Shown here one piece after another: positions 33,756 to 42,191 of a DNA stretch of 64,000 nt. A model generated the notes under the pieces. It had not been told where the DNA came from and did no database searches. It saw only the letters and a list, made by a program, of their open reading frames with translations. The first letter of the stretch is position 1, and every line of letters begins with the position of its first letter. Source of the DNA: Roseimaritima sediminicola. Its GTDB lineage: Bacteria; Planctomycetota; Planctomycetia; Pirellulales; Pirellulaceae. The DNA is taken from contig NZ_WIAD01000002.1 of assembly GCF_009618275.1 (NCBI RefSeq), positions 1-64,000 on the forward strand, written 5' to 3'. The position numbers were made by a program, and so were the translations under genes.

Positions 33756-34910
33756 TTACTCGGCTCGGGCTTCGACCAACATCCGCAGGCCGACCAGGTA
33801 ACGGACCACGTCTTCGGCCTTGACCGCTTCCCACTGGGTCGCCTTGTGCCGCAGGATCGCCAGCTTCAGCGACTCCACCGCGTCGTTCAGGTCTTCGGGC
33901 AATTCCGGCAGATTACGAAACGGCTGGATCAAGTCCGCCTGCGGGGCTTCGTCCTGGGGCGGTTCGGGTTCGGCCAAGGCCGCCCCGGCGGGATCGCAGC
34001 CGCGGGCGCCGGAGATATCATCCTCGTCACCAAAATCCGGTCCTTCGTAGTCCGGTCCGGCCGACACGCCGGCGGGTTCCTTGTCGTCGAACTCGCCACG
34101 GCCGCCACCACCCTGCGCCGGCATCACGACATCTTCGTCCAGATCGACGTCCACGACTTCGGCCGCCTGCGGCTGGGCCTTGGGGTCGCCACCGGTGGCC
34201 TGCCAGCGTTGTTCGCGGAGCTGGGAAACACTCCAGCCACTGCGGACCGCGCCTTCGAGCCACATCGGCGCGTCGTCCCAGTCCAGGGCCGCCAGGAAAT
34301 GGCTCCAGTACAAGCCCGGATAGCTTTCGTGTTCCTTGCCGAAGCGATCGTAGACGCGGCGCAGCCGTCCCACGTGGGGCGCGGTCACGCCGCCGGCACG
34401 CCGTGCCCAGGCTTCGTCGGAGTACTCGGTGGGATGGGCACCGGCTTCGATCAGAGCCCCTCGCCACTGGCCGATGATGCGTCCCTTCTCCCAGTTGGTG
34501 GAACTGACCAACCGCTGCCACTGGCCCACGAACGGTTCGCTGGCGTCGTCAAAAGCGGTCGCGTCCTCACCCGTGGCGTCCAGCTGGCCCGCAGCATCTT
34601 CCGCCCCCGACTCGGCCGCGTCGACTTCGGCCGCCCCCGACTCGGCCGCGTCGACTTCGGCCGTCTCCGCGCTCACCACCTCGCCCACCGCGCCGGCTTC
34701 GGCCACCGGACTGTCGCCCTCTGTCAGGGGCGGTTCGGCATCGAAGTGATCGACGAACTGATGACGTTCGGCGTCGACCGCTTCCTCGCCGGCGACGGGG
34801 TCGCCGGAGGCCAGATCGCCGGAAGCCAGTTCGCCGGAGGCCAGATCGTTGGGGGCGTCGGCAAAATCGTCAACGTCTTCGTAGATTTCGGAGTTGGGAG
34901 TATCCGCCAA
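33756..34910 (-). CDS. Acidic hypothetical protein with low-complexity repeats and a conserved-looking helical core
   Basis: 384 residues, not recognised. Residues 1-125 are very acidic low complexity with internal repeats: LASGELASGDLASGD and AEVDAAESGA twice (nearly identical DNA at about 34608-34665). Residues 125-245 form a Trp-rich, probably helical domain (FVGQWQRLVSSTNWEKGRII, YSDEAWARRAGG, RLRRVYDRFG, LYWSHFLAALDWDDAPMWLE, GWSVSQLREQRW) which recalls the DUF3102 type of plasmid and phage proteins. Another acidic linker follows, and a C-terminal helical segment ends in RYLVGLRMLVEARAE. No signal peptide. It may bind DNA or a protein partner, but this is a guess. Confidence 0.65.
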   Translation of the reverse strand: MADTPNSEIYEDVDDFADAPNDLASGELASGDLASGDPVAGEEAVDAERHQFVDHFDAEPPLTEGDSPVAEAGAVGEVVSAETAEVDAAESGAAEVDAAESGAEDAAGQLDATGEDATAFDDASEPFVGQWQRLVSSTNWEKGRIIGQWRGALIEAGAHPTEYSDEAWARRAGGVTAPHVGRLRRVYDRFGKEHESYPGLYWSHFLAALDWDDAPMWLEGAVRSGWSVSQLREQRWQATGGDPKAQPQAAEVVDVDLDEDVVMPAQGGGGRGEFDDKEPAGVSAGPDYEGPDFGDEDDISGARGCDPAGAALAEPEPPQDEAPQADLIQPFRNLPELPEDLNDAVESLKLAILRHKATQWEAVKAEDVVRYLVGLRMLVEARAE

Positions 34911-35182
34911 GGTAAATCCTTTTTACACATCGAGATCGCAAGCACACACTGCGGTGTCGACATCGAGAGCGACCCGCCACGTTCACACGCTATCACTCCC
35001 GCCGCATTCGCCGAAGGGCTAGCGGTGGAAAAACCAAAAACGCAACGAAAACGCGTTCGGATTGCGCCGCCCAGTGAAAACGCAGCGGTGGAAAAAACGT
35101 TGACACCCGGGAGCAAAGAAGGCCACCGAGCTCGAGACAACGCGGCGACCCGAACCAGACAGCCGCCCGAACCAGGCGGCGG

Positions 35183-37687
35183 TCAGGGTGCGGCGGCGGC
35201 GGCATCCCAGCGAGCGATGTGGGTGGAGGGGTCGTCGGTGGGGTGCAGCCGGATCGACTGCCAGGCCATGGCCGGACGCTGGGGATGTCGCAGCCGCCCC
35301 TGGACGTCCTGAGGGGAGGACGCGTCGTGGTCGTAGGGCTGTTGGGTTTCGAACCGCCAACCGCTGCACAGCTGCTCGGCCGTGGTCTCCAGCTGCCGGG
35401 CCAGGGCACCGGAGGCGGCCAGAACGGTGCCGTCGGGATCGACGGCACAGAGCAACTCCGGCGAGCAATCGATCAACTGCTGCATGGCGTTGGTCTGGGC
35501 CCTGGCTCGCTGGACCTCGGTCGACTGTTTGGTGATGTCGTGCAGGGTCCCGTAGATCTCGACCACTTTGCCATCGTCGTCGCGAATGGGTTGACCGCGC
35601 GAGATCACCGTCCGGTACTCACCGCTGGGCAAGCGATGCCGGGACTGCACCTCATAGGGTTGGCCGGTCTGCATGGCGTGTTCGATCTGTCGCTGCAACC
35701 GTTGGCGATCCTGGGGATGAACCGTTTCCAGAAAGACTTCCAGGCTGGGCGCTTGCTCGTCGCGCGAGACGCCGGTCAGGGTATACAGTTGACTGTTCCA
35801 GCGGACCTGCTGGGTTGCGACGTCGAATTCCCAGGTTCCCAGTCCGGCCAGGCGAGTGAACTCCCTCAGCCGCTGGCGGCTGCGTTTCAGTTCATCCTCG
35901 GCCAGTTTTCGCTGCGTCACATCGCGGAGGTTCGTCACCAGCATCCGCTTGCCATCTTGAACCATGGTGCGACCGGAGATCAGCACATCGATCACGCGCG
36001 AATCGCTGGCATAGAAGCGGGCTTCGAAATTATCGATCCGGCCACGTCGCTGGAGTTCTTCGAGGAACGCCGCTCGCCGCTGCTGGCAGACCCACAGTCC
36101 CAGGTCGATCACCCGTTTGCCCACGATCTGATCCAGCTGGAAACCGAACCGGCGCAGAAAGACCTCGTTGGTTTCCAGAATCGTTCCATCGTCCAAGCGG
36201 GTCAGCAACACGGCGTCGGCGGAGTGGGAGAAGAGCATTTGCAGGCGAGCTTCGCGCTCGACCTTTTGCTGCCGACTGGACCGCCGCTTGCGAACTCGAT
36301 AGGCCAGTTCCGAATCGCCCTCGCCGGCCGAATCCAGCAGGCTGAGGGCCAGGTCGTAATCGCCTTGATCGATGGCCCGGCGGGCGAATTCCACGCGCAG
36401 GCTGCTGAGCAGGGCCTGGGCGCGGCGGTTGCCGGGCGAAACCTCCAGGGCCTCGTTCAACAGACTGATCGCCAACCCGTATTTATCGTAACCCTCGGTG
36501 GCGGCGGCCTTGTCGGCGCACTGCCGGGCCCGGTCTACCAAGCGGACGCTTTCCTGATGATCTTGAAACCCGCGGAGAGCTTGCTGGAAGGCGTCGACGC
36601 TTTCAAAGCGTTTGGAGGGTCGCCGCTGCATGGCTCGACGGGCGATGTCCATCAATTCACCGGTCACGCGAGTGGGGCGAATGACGTTCTGGGCCGCAGC
36701 GCGGATGCAGGCGACCAGCGTCTCGCCGTGATGCGGCGGCTCACCGGTCAGGATTTGAAACAGCACTGCCCCCAGCAGATAGACGTCGGTGTGACGGCCG
36801 AGATCGGTGATCGAACCGGCCGCCTGTTCGGGCGCCATGTAGGCGGGCGTTCCGCCGATCGATTGCGTTTGCTCCTTGGTCTGGGGTCCCGAATAGGACA
36901 GGGCCAGCCCCCAGTCGGCCACCAGCACTTCACCGAAGCGGCCCAACATCACGTTTTCGGGTTTGATGTCACGGTGCAACAAGCCCCGGGAGTGGGCATA
37001 GCGAACCGCATCGGCGACGCGCAGCAGCGTCGAGAGGTTTTCTTCCAGCGAGCGTTCGGCCAGCACCTCCGCCCAGCTCGTCCCGTCGATCCGTTTCATG
37101 CTGTAGAACAGCCGTCCATCTTCGGTGTGGGCCAGTTCGTGCAGGGCGATCACGTTGGGATGGTCCAGTCCACCGACGGTCTGCGCTTCGGCGATGAAGC
37201 GTTGCTGTGCCGAAGCATCGCCAGCGAGTTCGTCGCGGAGGACCTTGACCGCCACCTCGCGGTCGACCGCCCGCTGGTGGGCTTGATACACGACGGCCGT
37301 GCCGCCGTGGCCCAGCACGCCCACCAGGCGGTAGTCGCTGTCCGGACCGCTACGTTGGCCCTGGCTGACCACGGGCCGAAGGGGCAGATGAACGCTGGCG
37401 GGCAGCGGGAAGGGGCCCGAATCCGGTTCCGAAGCGGTCCCCGGTGCGGTGGGCGCCTCGAGCGTTTCCTTAAACCCGCCGGCGACCGGAGGCAGCGGAG
37501 CCAGCTGCGCGGCCGTCGCATCGATCGTGATCGTTTGTCGGGTACTGCCGACCGCCTCCAGCTCTTCCAAAACCGCGGGATTGTCGAGGATCGTGGCCAG
37601 AAAGTTTCCGCCGGTGGTCCGTCGTTGGTCGGAGTTGCCGATCTCGGGCCCGCGGGCATCGAGATGGATTTGCGATTTTTCGGACAC
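35183..37687 (-). CDS. Serine/threonine protein kinase with C-terminal PAS domains
   Basis: An 834-residue soluble protein. After a Pro-rich N-terminus, a Hanks-type kinase starts at about residue 119: Gly loop GHGGTAVVYQAH, Lys in VAVKVL (K148), catalytic LLHRDIKPENVML, and DWG in place of DFG (VADWGLAL), then GTPAYMAPEQ. A helical region that looks TPR-like spans about 390-480. Three PAS-like segments follow (LFSHSADAVLLTRLDDG; LAGLGTWEFDVATQQVRW; LIDCSPELLCAVDPDG), with PAC motifs such as EIYGTLHDITK. No histidine kinase domain is attached. I chose GTG 37687 because GAGGA lies eight bases upstream; ATG 37744 would add 19 residues. PAS modules on a Ser/Thr kinase suggest a sensory kinase. 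Confidence 0.88.
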   Translation of the reverse strand: MSEKSQIHLDARGPEIGNSDQRRTTGGNFLATILDNPAVLEELEAVGSTRQTITIDATAAQLAPLPPVAGGFKETLEAPTAPGTASEPDSGPFPLPASVHLPLRPVVSQGQRSGPDSDYRLVGVLGHGGTAVVYQAHQRAVDREVAVKVLRDELAGDASAQQRFIAEAQTVGGLDHPNVIALHELAHTEDGRLFYSMKRIDGTSWAEVLAERSLEENLSTLLRVADAVRYAHSRGLLHRDIKPENVMLGRFGEVLVADWGLALSYSGPQTKEQTQSIGGTPAYMAPEQAAGSITDLGRHTDVYLLGAVLFQILTGEPPHHGETLVACIRAAAQNVIRPTRVTGELMDIARRAMQRRPSKRFESVDAFQQALRGFQDHQESVRLVDRARQCADKAAATEGYDKYGLAISLLNEALEVSPGNRRAQALLSSLRVEFARRAIDQGDYDLALSLLDSAGEGDSELAYRVRKRRSSRQQKVEREARLQMLFSHSADAVLLTRLDDGTILETNEVFLRRFGFQLDQIVGKRVIDLGLWVCQQRRAAFLEELQRRGRIDNFEARFYASDSRVIDVLISGRTMVQDGKRMLVTNLRDVTQRKLAEDELKRSRQRLREFTRLAGLGTWEFDVATQQVRWNSQLYTLTGVSRDEQAPSLEVFLETVHPQDRQRLQRQIEHAMQTGQPYEVQSRHRLPSGEYRTVISRGQPIRDDDGKVVEIYGTLHDITKQSTEVQRARAQTNAMQQLIDCSPELLCAVDPDGTVLAASGALARQLETTAEQLCSGWRFETQQPYDHDASSPQDVQGRLRHPQRPAMAWQSIRLHPTDDPSTHIARWDAAAAAP

Positions 37688-38093
37688 CGAACCATTCCTC
37701 GGCAAAGGCGAAAGGGCCTGGGATCGGCGCGAGAACGCTGGCAAGCAGCGCTACGTCGAGACGCCCTGAAAAGAGTTTGACTGATTGTTGCCGCGGCCTC
37801 GGGCGTCGTCAAACCACCGGATGTGGCCGCATTTTCGGTAGGGACGGAAGGGAATTCTGCGGATTTGCCCCGGCACTCACCGCCGCGAAGGGGGACGATC
37901 GGGTACGATTTGGCGGGGTTTTGGCTGCCGCCCGCCGCCGCTCACCCCCTGCAGGGCGGACCCGTTCCCCCGGGCGACCGCCCAGCCGGACTAGGAAAAC
38001 GGCTCGGGCGGCGATAGAATCCCGCGTTACGCAGGATGCATTTGTTTTGTATGCTGTCCTCTTTCCGTGACCTTTCTTCCGTGAGTTAAGTCC
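37688..38093. other. Intergenic stretch upstream of hpf
   Basis: About 400 bases between the divergent kinase gene and hpf. It should carry the promoters of both and of the PTS cluster. A TTGTTT at about 38042 with a TATGCT 4 bases further is not a usable promoter spacing. Nothing else stands out. Confidence 0.4.
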
Positions 38094-38438
38094 ATGCAGT
38101 TAAGCGTTTCCGCACGACACGGCGATCTTCAAGCTGGCGACCAAGCGTTGATCGAGCAAAAGGTGGAAAAGCTGAGACGTTTCTTTGATCGGATCAACGC
38201 GATCATCGTCACGGTCGACATGCAGAACCTGGACAAACCCGAGGTCGAGGTCAAGGTTTCGGCCGAGCACGTCGACGACTGTGTGGCTTCGGCCCAAGCC
38301 TCCACCGTGATCGGCGCACTGGATTTAGTGCTGCCCAAAATCGAACAACAGATCCGCCGGATCAAAGAAAAACGTACCGGCCACCGGGCGACCGGACTGA
38401 AACATCTGGATCCCACGCCGACGGCCGACGAAGAATAA
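38094..38438 (+). CDS. hpf: Ribosome hibernation-promoting factor (short HPF/RaiA type)
   Basis: Binds the small subunit in stationary phase and promotes inactive ribosome forms. The 114 residues carry the family core: [29 protein letters not shown], then [21 protein letters not shown], and the C-terminal helix [20 protein letters not shown]. It lacks the C-terminal dimerisation domain of long HPF, so it is the short type. First of a run hpf, EIIA, HPr, EI, in the order also found around rpoN in many bacteria, although no rpoN is here. Confidence 0.93.
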   Translation: MQLSVSARHGDLQAGDQALIEQKVEKLRRFFDRINAIIVTVDMQNLDKPEVEVKVSAEHVDDCVASAQASTVIGALDLVLPKIEQQIRRIKEKRTGHRATGLKHLDPTPTADEE

Positions 38439-38542
38439 ATCATTCCGCTCCGCCGTGCCCCGCTTTGGACGGCACCGGGACGGTGGTAGGGAGGGCCGCT
38501 GCGGCAGTCGCTCCTGATGTTCAACCCTATGGAAGTACCGAC

Positions 38543-39016
38543 ATGAAATTCTCTGATTTTATTAGCACCAAAGCGATCCGGGCCGACCTCGAGTCCGAAT
38601 CCAAGGAGGCGGTGATCCGCGAGCTGGTCCAGTCGCTGCTCGATGCCGGCGACATCAACGCCGACGAGCAGGAAGACATCATCGCCGCGATCATGAAGCG
38701 CGAGGAGCTGGGCAGCACGGGAATCGGCCGCGGGGTAGCCGTTCCTCACACCAAACACCCCAGTGTTGATAAACTGGTAGGTACCGTCGGCATCAGCGTC
38801 GACGGCGTCGATTTCAACAGCCTCGACGGCGAGAAGGTCCAGTTGTTCTTCCTGTTGGTCAGCCCGCCGGAACGACCGGGCGACCACTTGCGGGCTCTGG
38901 AGAACATCTCGCGGCAGCTGCGTGATGATGCGTTTTGCCGGTTCCTCAAGCAGAGCAAGACGCCCGACGATATCCAGCAACTGCTGAACGAAGCCGATAA
39001 TAATCACTTCGTTTAA
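38543..39016 (+). CDS. ptsN: PTS system EIIA component (PtsN / fructose-type)
   Basis: 157 residues of the mannitol/fructose EIIA family. ATG 38543 starts [20 protein letters not shown], the family N-terminus. The phosphorylated His is at residue 69 in [12 protein letters not shown], followed by [22 protein letters not shown]. There is no attached IIB or IIC domain, and no permease gene follows, so I read it as the regulatory nitrogen-type EIIA and not a transporter part. It lies 104 bases after hpf and four bases before HPr. Confidence 0.92.
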   Translation: MKFSDFISTKAIRADLESESKEAVIRELVQSLLDAGDINADEQEDIIAAIMKREELGSTGIGRGVAVPHTKHPSVDKLVGTVGISVDGVDFNSLDGEKVQLFFLLVSPPERPGDHLRALENISRQLRDDAFCRFLKQSKTPDDIQQLLNEADNNHFV

Positions 39017-39020
39017 TCCC

Positions 39021-39308
39021 ATGAACGCATCGCCTTTCTGCTTCACCGTCATCGTGCGCAACCCCAAGGGTCTGCACCTGCGCGCGATCAACACGTTGGT
39101 CGAAGCGGCCGGGCAGTTTGAAGCGACGATTCTGTTGCAAAAGGACAGCGAACAGGCCGACTGCGCCAGCGTCTTTTCGCTGATGACGCTCGGTGCCGAA
39201 CAGGGCACCGAATTGACCGTGACAGTTGAAGGTGCCGATGCGCCCCTCGCCGCTGCGGCCATCCAACAACTGTTTGAAGACGGTTTTTACGAATTGGAGG
39301 AAGCCTAG
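39021..39308 (+). CDS. ptsH: Phosphocarrier protein HPr
   Basis: 95 residues with the HPr fold. His19 in NPKGLHLRAINTL is the phosphorylation site; the usual GLHARPA is changed to GLHLRAI here, so the residue after the Arg is Ala rather than Pro. Ser50 in ADCASVFSLMTLGA corresponds to the regulatory Ser46 of classical HPr. A short N-terminal extension and Cys7 are unusual. It follows the EIIA gene by four bases and EI lies 388 bases downstream. Confidence 0.93.
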   Translation: MNASPFCFTVIVRNPKGLHLRAINTLVEAAGQFEATILLQKDSEQADCASVFSLMTLGAEQGTELTVTVEGADAPLAAAAIQQLFEDGFYELEEA

Positions 39309-39696
39309 GCCCAGTCGCTGACACCCAGCGCGGTCGGCGGTCTCGCCTGACCCATCGGTCATCCGGCAGCAGGCTGGATCGGACCCGCAGCGCGCGGGAT
39401 CGATTGCCGCTGTTAACAGGATCGCCGCTGCGTCGCCGCCTCGGGTTTGCGGCGGCTGCGCACGGTTTCCGGTGACTCGATGGTTCCCGCTGATCCTCGC
39501 CCTGGTGGGCGAGCGGCAATGGGCTCGGGATCCGGAGACCGAGGCCGGGCGGCATTTTCCAATCCTAATCGCACATCCCATAGATGAATCCGAACCTGTC
39601 GAAACGCTGGTTTACCGGCCATCCTACGCGGCCTCCGACCCCCGGGTCTGAGTCTGCCGGTGGCCGACAAAGCGGCGCGGACGAGGTCGGGGCACG
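39309..39696. other. Intergenic stretch between ptsH and ptsI
   Basis: 388 bases that interrupt an otherwise tight PTS cluster. I see no terminator. One open frame from GTG 39472 to a stop at 39651 (59 residues, starting MTRWFPLILALVGERQW) reads like plausible protein, but it has no ribosome-binding site and I do not call it. A promoter for ptsI may lie here. Confidence 0.4.
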
Positions 39697-41442
39697 ATGC
39701 TCGAACTGCACGGTATCCCTGTCTCACCTGGTGTGGCAATCGGTCCGGCCTTAGTGCTGGATCCCGATGGCTACAGCATTCCCAGGTGCTATATCGCCGC
39801 CGCGGATGTTGCCGACGAATACGATCGTCTGCAACATGCCGTCGATGCCGTCTCGCGCTCTCTGGAAGAGAACCGGCTGCAGACGTCGGCCAAACTGGGC
39901 AACCAGACCGGTGACATCTTCGCCGCCCAGCTGCAAATGCTGCACGATCCGCGGCTCTCGGCCGAACTGCGCCGCCGCATCACCGATCACCAGCAATCGG
40001 CCGCCTATGCGGTCAGCCAGGTCCTGCACAATTACGCCGACGCCATGCGGCGGCTGAAGAGCTCGCTGTTGGCCGAGCGCGCCGACGACGTGCTGGACAT
40101 CGAAAAACAATTGCTGCTGGCTCTCGGCGCGGTCACCTCCAACCCGCTGCATAACCTGACCGAGGAAGTCATCATCCTCAGTCACAACCTGACGCCCAGC
40201 GAAACGGCCAACCTGGACCGCCACTTCGTCAAAGGCTTCTGCACCGAAACCGGCGGCCCTGGAGGCCATACGGCGATCGTTGCCAAGGGCCTGGAGATGC
40301 CGGCGGTGGTCGGGATCGGCGAATTCCTGGACCGCGTTGGCGAAGCGACGCAGGTGATTGTCGATGGCGATCACGGTTGCTTGATCCTCGACCCCGACGA
40401 GGAAACGCTGAAGCGCTATCGCACGGGCCAGGAACGCCAACGCGTCTTCGCGCGGCGGCTGGAGGAACTCCGCGACCAACCGGCCGACACCATCGACGGC
40501 ACACGGATCCGGTTGAATGCGAACATCGAATTCCCTCACGAGGTCGCCTCGTGCCTGGAACGCGGCGCCGACGGGATCGGCTTGTACCGCACCGAGTTTC
40601 TGTACCTGTCCAGCGAACAGGAGCCCAGCGAGGAGGACCACTACCAGGCGTACAGCCAGGTTGTTCGCGCCATTGGCGATCGACCGGTCGTGATCCGCAC
40701 GCTGGACCTGGGCGCGGACAAGATGGGCCATCGACCGCTGGCCGACAACGAACACAACCCCTTTCTGGGTTTGCGAAGCATCCGTCTGTCGCTGAAAAAC
40801 CAGGACCTGTTCCGTCCGCAATTGCGGGCGGTCCTGCGGGCGGCCGTTCACGGCGACGTGTGGATGATGTTCCCCCTGATCAGCACGCTCAGCGAGCTGC
40901 GGCAGGCGCGGATGTTGGTCAATGTCGTGGCCGAGGATCTTTCCGAAGAAGGCATCCCCCATCGCCGGGACATCCCGATCGGCATGATGGTCGAGGTGCC
41001 GGCAGCGGTTTTGACGCTGGATCGGTTCGCCAAAGAAGTGGACTTTTTCAGCATCGGAACCAATGATTTGGTGCAGTACACCCTGGCGGTCGACCGCAGC
41101 AACGAATACGTCGCCGATCTGTATCAGTCCAGCGACCCGGCCGTGCTGCGGTTGATCGACCACTCGGTCAAGGTCGCCAATGCGGCCAAGGTGCCGGTGG
41201 CCGTGTGCGGCGAAATGAGCAGCCGTCCGGCGAGGGCCTTGTTGCTGATCGGCCTGGGCGTCCGCAGTCTAAGCGTGCCGCCCAACGCTCTGCCCAAGGT
41301 CAAGAAAGCCATCCGCACGGTCTCGATTCAAGAATGTGAAGAGATTGCCGAGCGGGCCATGACTTTGGAATCGGCCCGCGAGGTCGATATTTATTTGGCC
41401 GATCGGCTTCGCGAACTCGTTCCGGAGCTGATCCTGCGATGA
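39697..41442 (+). CDS. ptsI: Phosphoenolpyruvate--protein phosphotransferase (PTS enzyme I)
   Basis: Enzyme I passes phosphate from PEP to HPr. The 581 residues are full length and lack a GAF domain, so it is the standard form. The start is LHGIPVSPGVAIGPALVL. The phosphorylated His is at 191 in GGPGGHTAIVAKGLEMPAVVG, where the family usually has GGRTSHTAI. PEP-binding segments GLYRTEFLYL, VIRTLDLGADK, GLRSIRLSL, SIGTNDLVQYTLAVDRSN and VAVCGEMSS are intact, including the catalytic Cys. The stop overlaps the start of the DUF2344 gene by four bases (ATGA), which couples their translation. Confidence 0.95.
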   Translation: MLELHGIPVSPGVAIGPALVLDPDGYSIPRCYIAAADVADEYDRLQHAVDAVSRSLEENRLQTSAKLGNQTGDIFAAQLQMLHDPRLSAELRRRITDHQQSAAYAVSQVLHNYADAMRRLKSSLLAERADDVLDIEKQLLLALGAVTSNPLHNLTEEVIILSHNLTPSETANLDRHFVKGFCTETGGPGGHTAIVAKGLEMPAVVGIGEFLDRVGEATQVIVDGDHGCLILDPDEETLKRYRTGQERQRVFARRLEELRDQPADTIDGTRIRLNANIEFPHEVASCLERGADGIGLYRTEFLYLSSEQEPSEEDHYQAYSQVVRAIGDRPVVIRTLDLGADKMGHRPLADNEHNPFLGLRSIRLSLKNQDLFRPQLRAVLRAAVHGDVWMMFPLISTLSELRQARMLVNVVAEDLSEEGIPHRRDIPIGMMVEVPAAVLTLDRFAKEVDFFSIGTNDLVQYTLAVDRSNEYVADLYQSSDPAVLRLIDHSVKVANAAKVPVAVCGEMSSRPARALLLIGLGVRSLSVPPNALPKVKKAIRTVSIQECEEIAERAMTLESAREVDIYLADRLRELVPELILR

Positions 41443-42191
41443 ACGATACCTCCACCGAACCGCTGCGGATCCGTTTTCAGATCCGCTTTGCCAAAACCGA
41501 CCTGCTGCGGTGGATCAGCCACCGCGACCTGGCCCGTCTGTGGGAGCGGCTGCTGCGCCGCTCTCGGCTGGAGTTGTCGTTGACCGAAGGCTTTCATCCC
41601 AAGCCACGCATCGGCTTTCCGTCGGCCCTGGCACTGGGGATCGAAGGCCACGACGAGGTGGTGGAAATCGATTTGGCCGAAGCGATCTCCGCCGCCGAAC
41701 TGCTTGATCGGCTGGCCGCTGACGATCAACCGGGCCTGCGCATCTTGAGCGTCGCTCAGGTGCCCGAGGGGCTGCCCAAAGCCAGGCTGAAACGCAGCCA
41801 CTACAGCGTCCCGATTCCCGAGGGCTTCCCGAGGGCGGACGTCGAAGCGGCGATCGCGAAGATGCGGCAGGTGCAAACCCTGAGCGTCACGCGCAAGAAC
41901 AAAACAATCACGATCGATGCCGCATCGCAAATCGATGAACTGAACATCGACGATGCGCAGCTGAAGATGGTTATGTCCGCTAGCGACAAAGCGGACCTCA
42001 AGCCCACCGACGTGCTGTCGGCGATGGGCCTCAACTCACTGCTCGAAGCGGGTGCATACATCGTGCGTACCCGCGTCGAACTCGAACATACACTCGGACC
42101 CGAACACTGTGTCCAATTAGGAATGACTCATGAAAAAAGAGATGTTGATCAATGTCGCCCAACCGGAAGAGAGTCGCATTGCGATTCTTGA
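41439..42191 (+). CDS. TIGR03936/DUF2344 family protein
   Basis: 250 residues. Family marks: the opening RIRFQIRFAKTDLLRWISHRDLARLWERLLRRS, then LTEGFHPKPRIGFPSALALGIEG and VEIDLAEAISAAELLDRL. In many bacteria this domain is joined to, or beside, a radical SAM protein and lies directly upstream of RNase G, and may help modify a translation or RNA target; its biochemical role is not settled. Here the radical SAM partner is absent from the window and ptsI is upstream instead. The C-terminal 20 residues overlap the start of RNase G by 62 bases and probably have no function of their own. Confidence 0.85.
   Translation: MNDTSTEPLRIRFQIRFAKTDLLRWISHRDLARLWERLLRRSRLELSLTEGFHPKPRIGFPSALALGIEGHDEVVEIDLAEAISAAELLDRLAADDQPGLRILSVAQVPEGLPKARLKRSHYSVPIPEGFPRADVEAAIAKMRQVQTLSVTRKNKTITIDAASQIDELNIDDAQLKMVMSASDKADLKPTDVLSAMGLNSLLEAGAYIVRTRVELEHTLGPEHCVQLGMTHEKRDVDQCRPTGRESHCDS

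Noticed and set aside
38042-38066. Promoter upstream of hpf
   Set aside because: TTGTTT and TATGCT are too close together to form a sigma-70 promoter.
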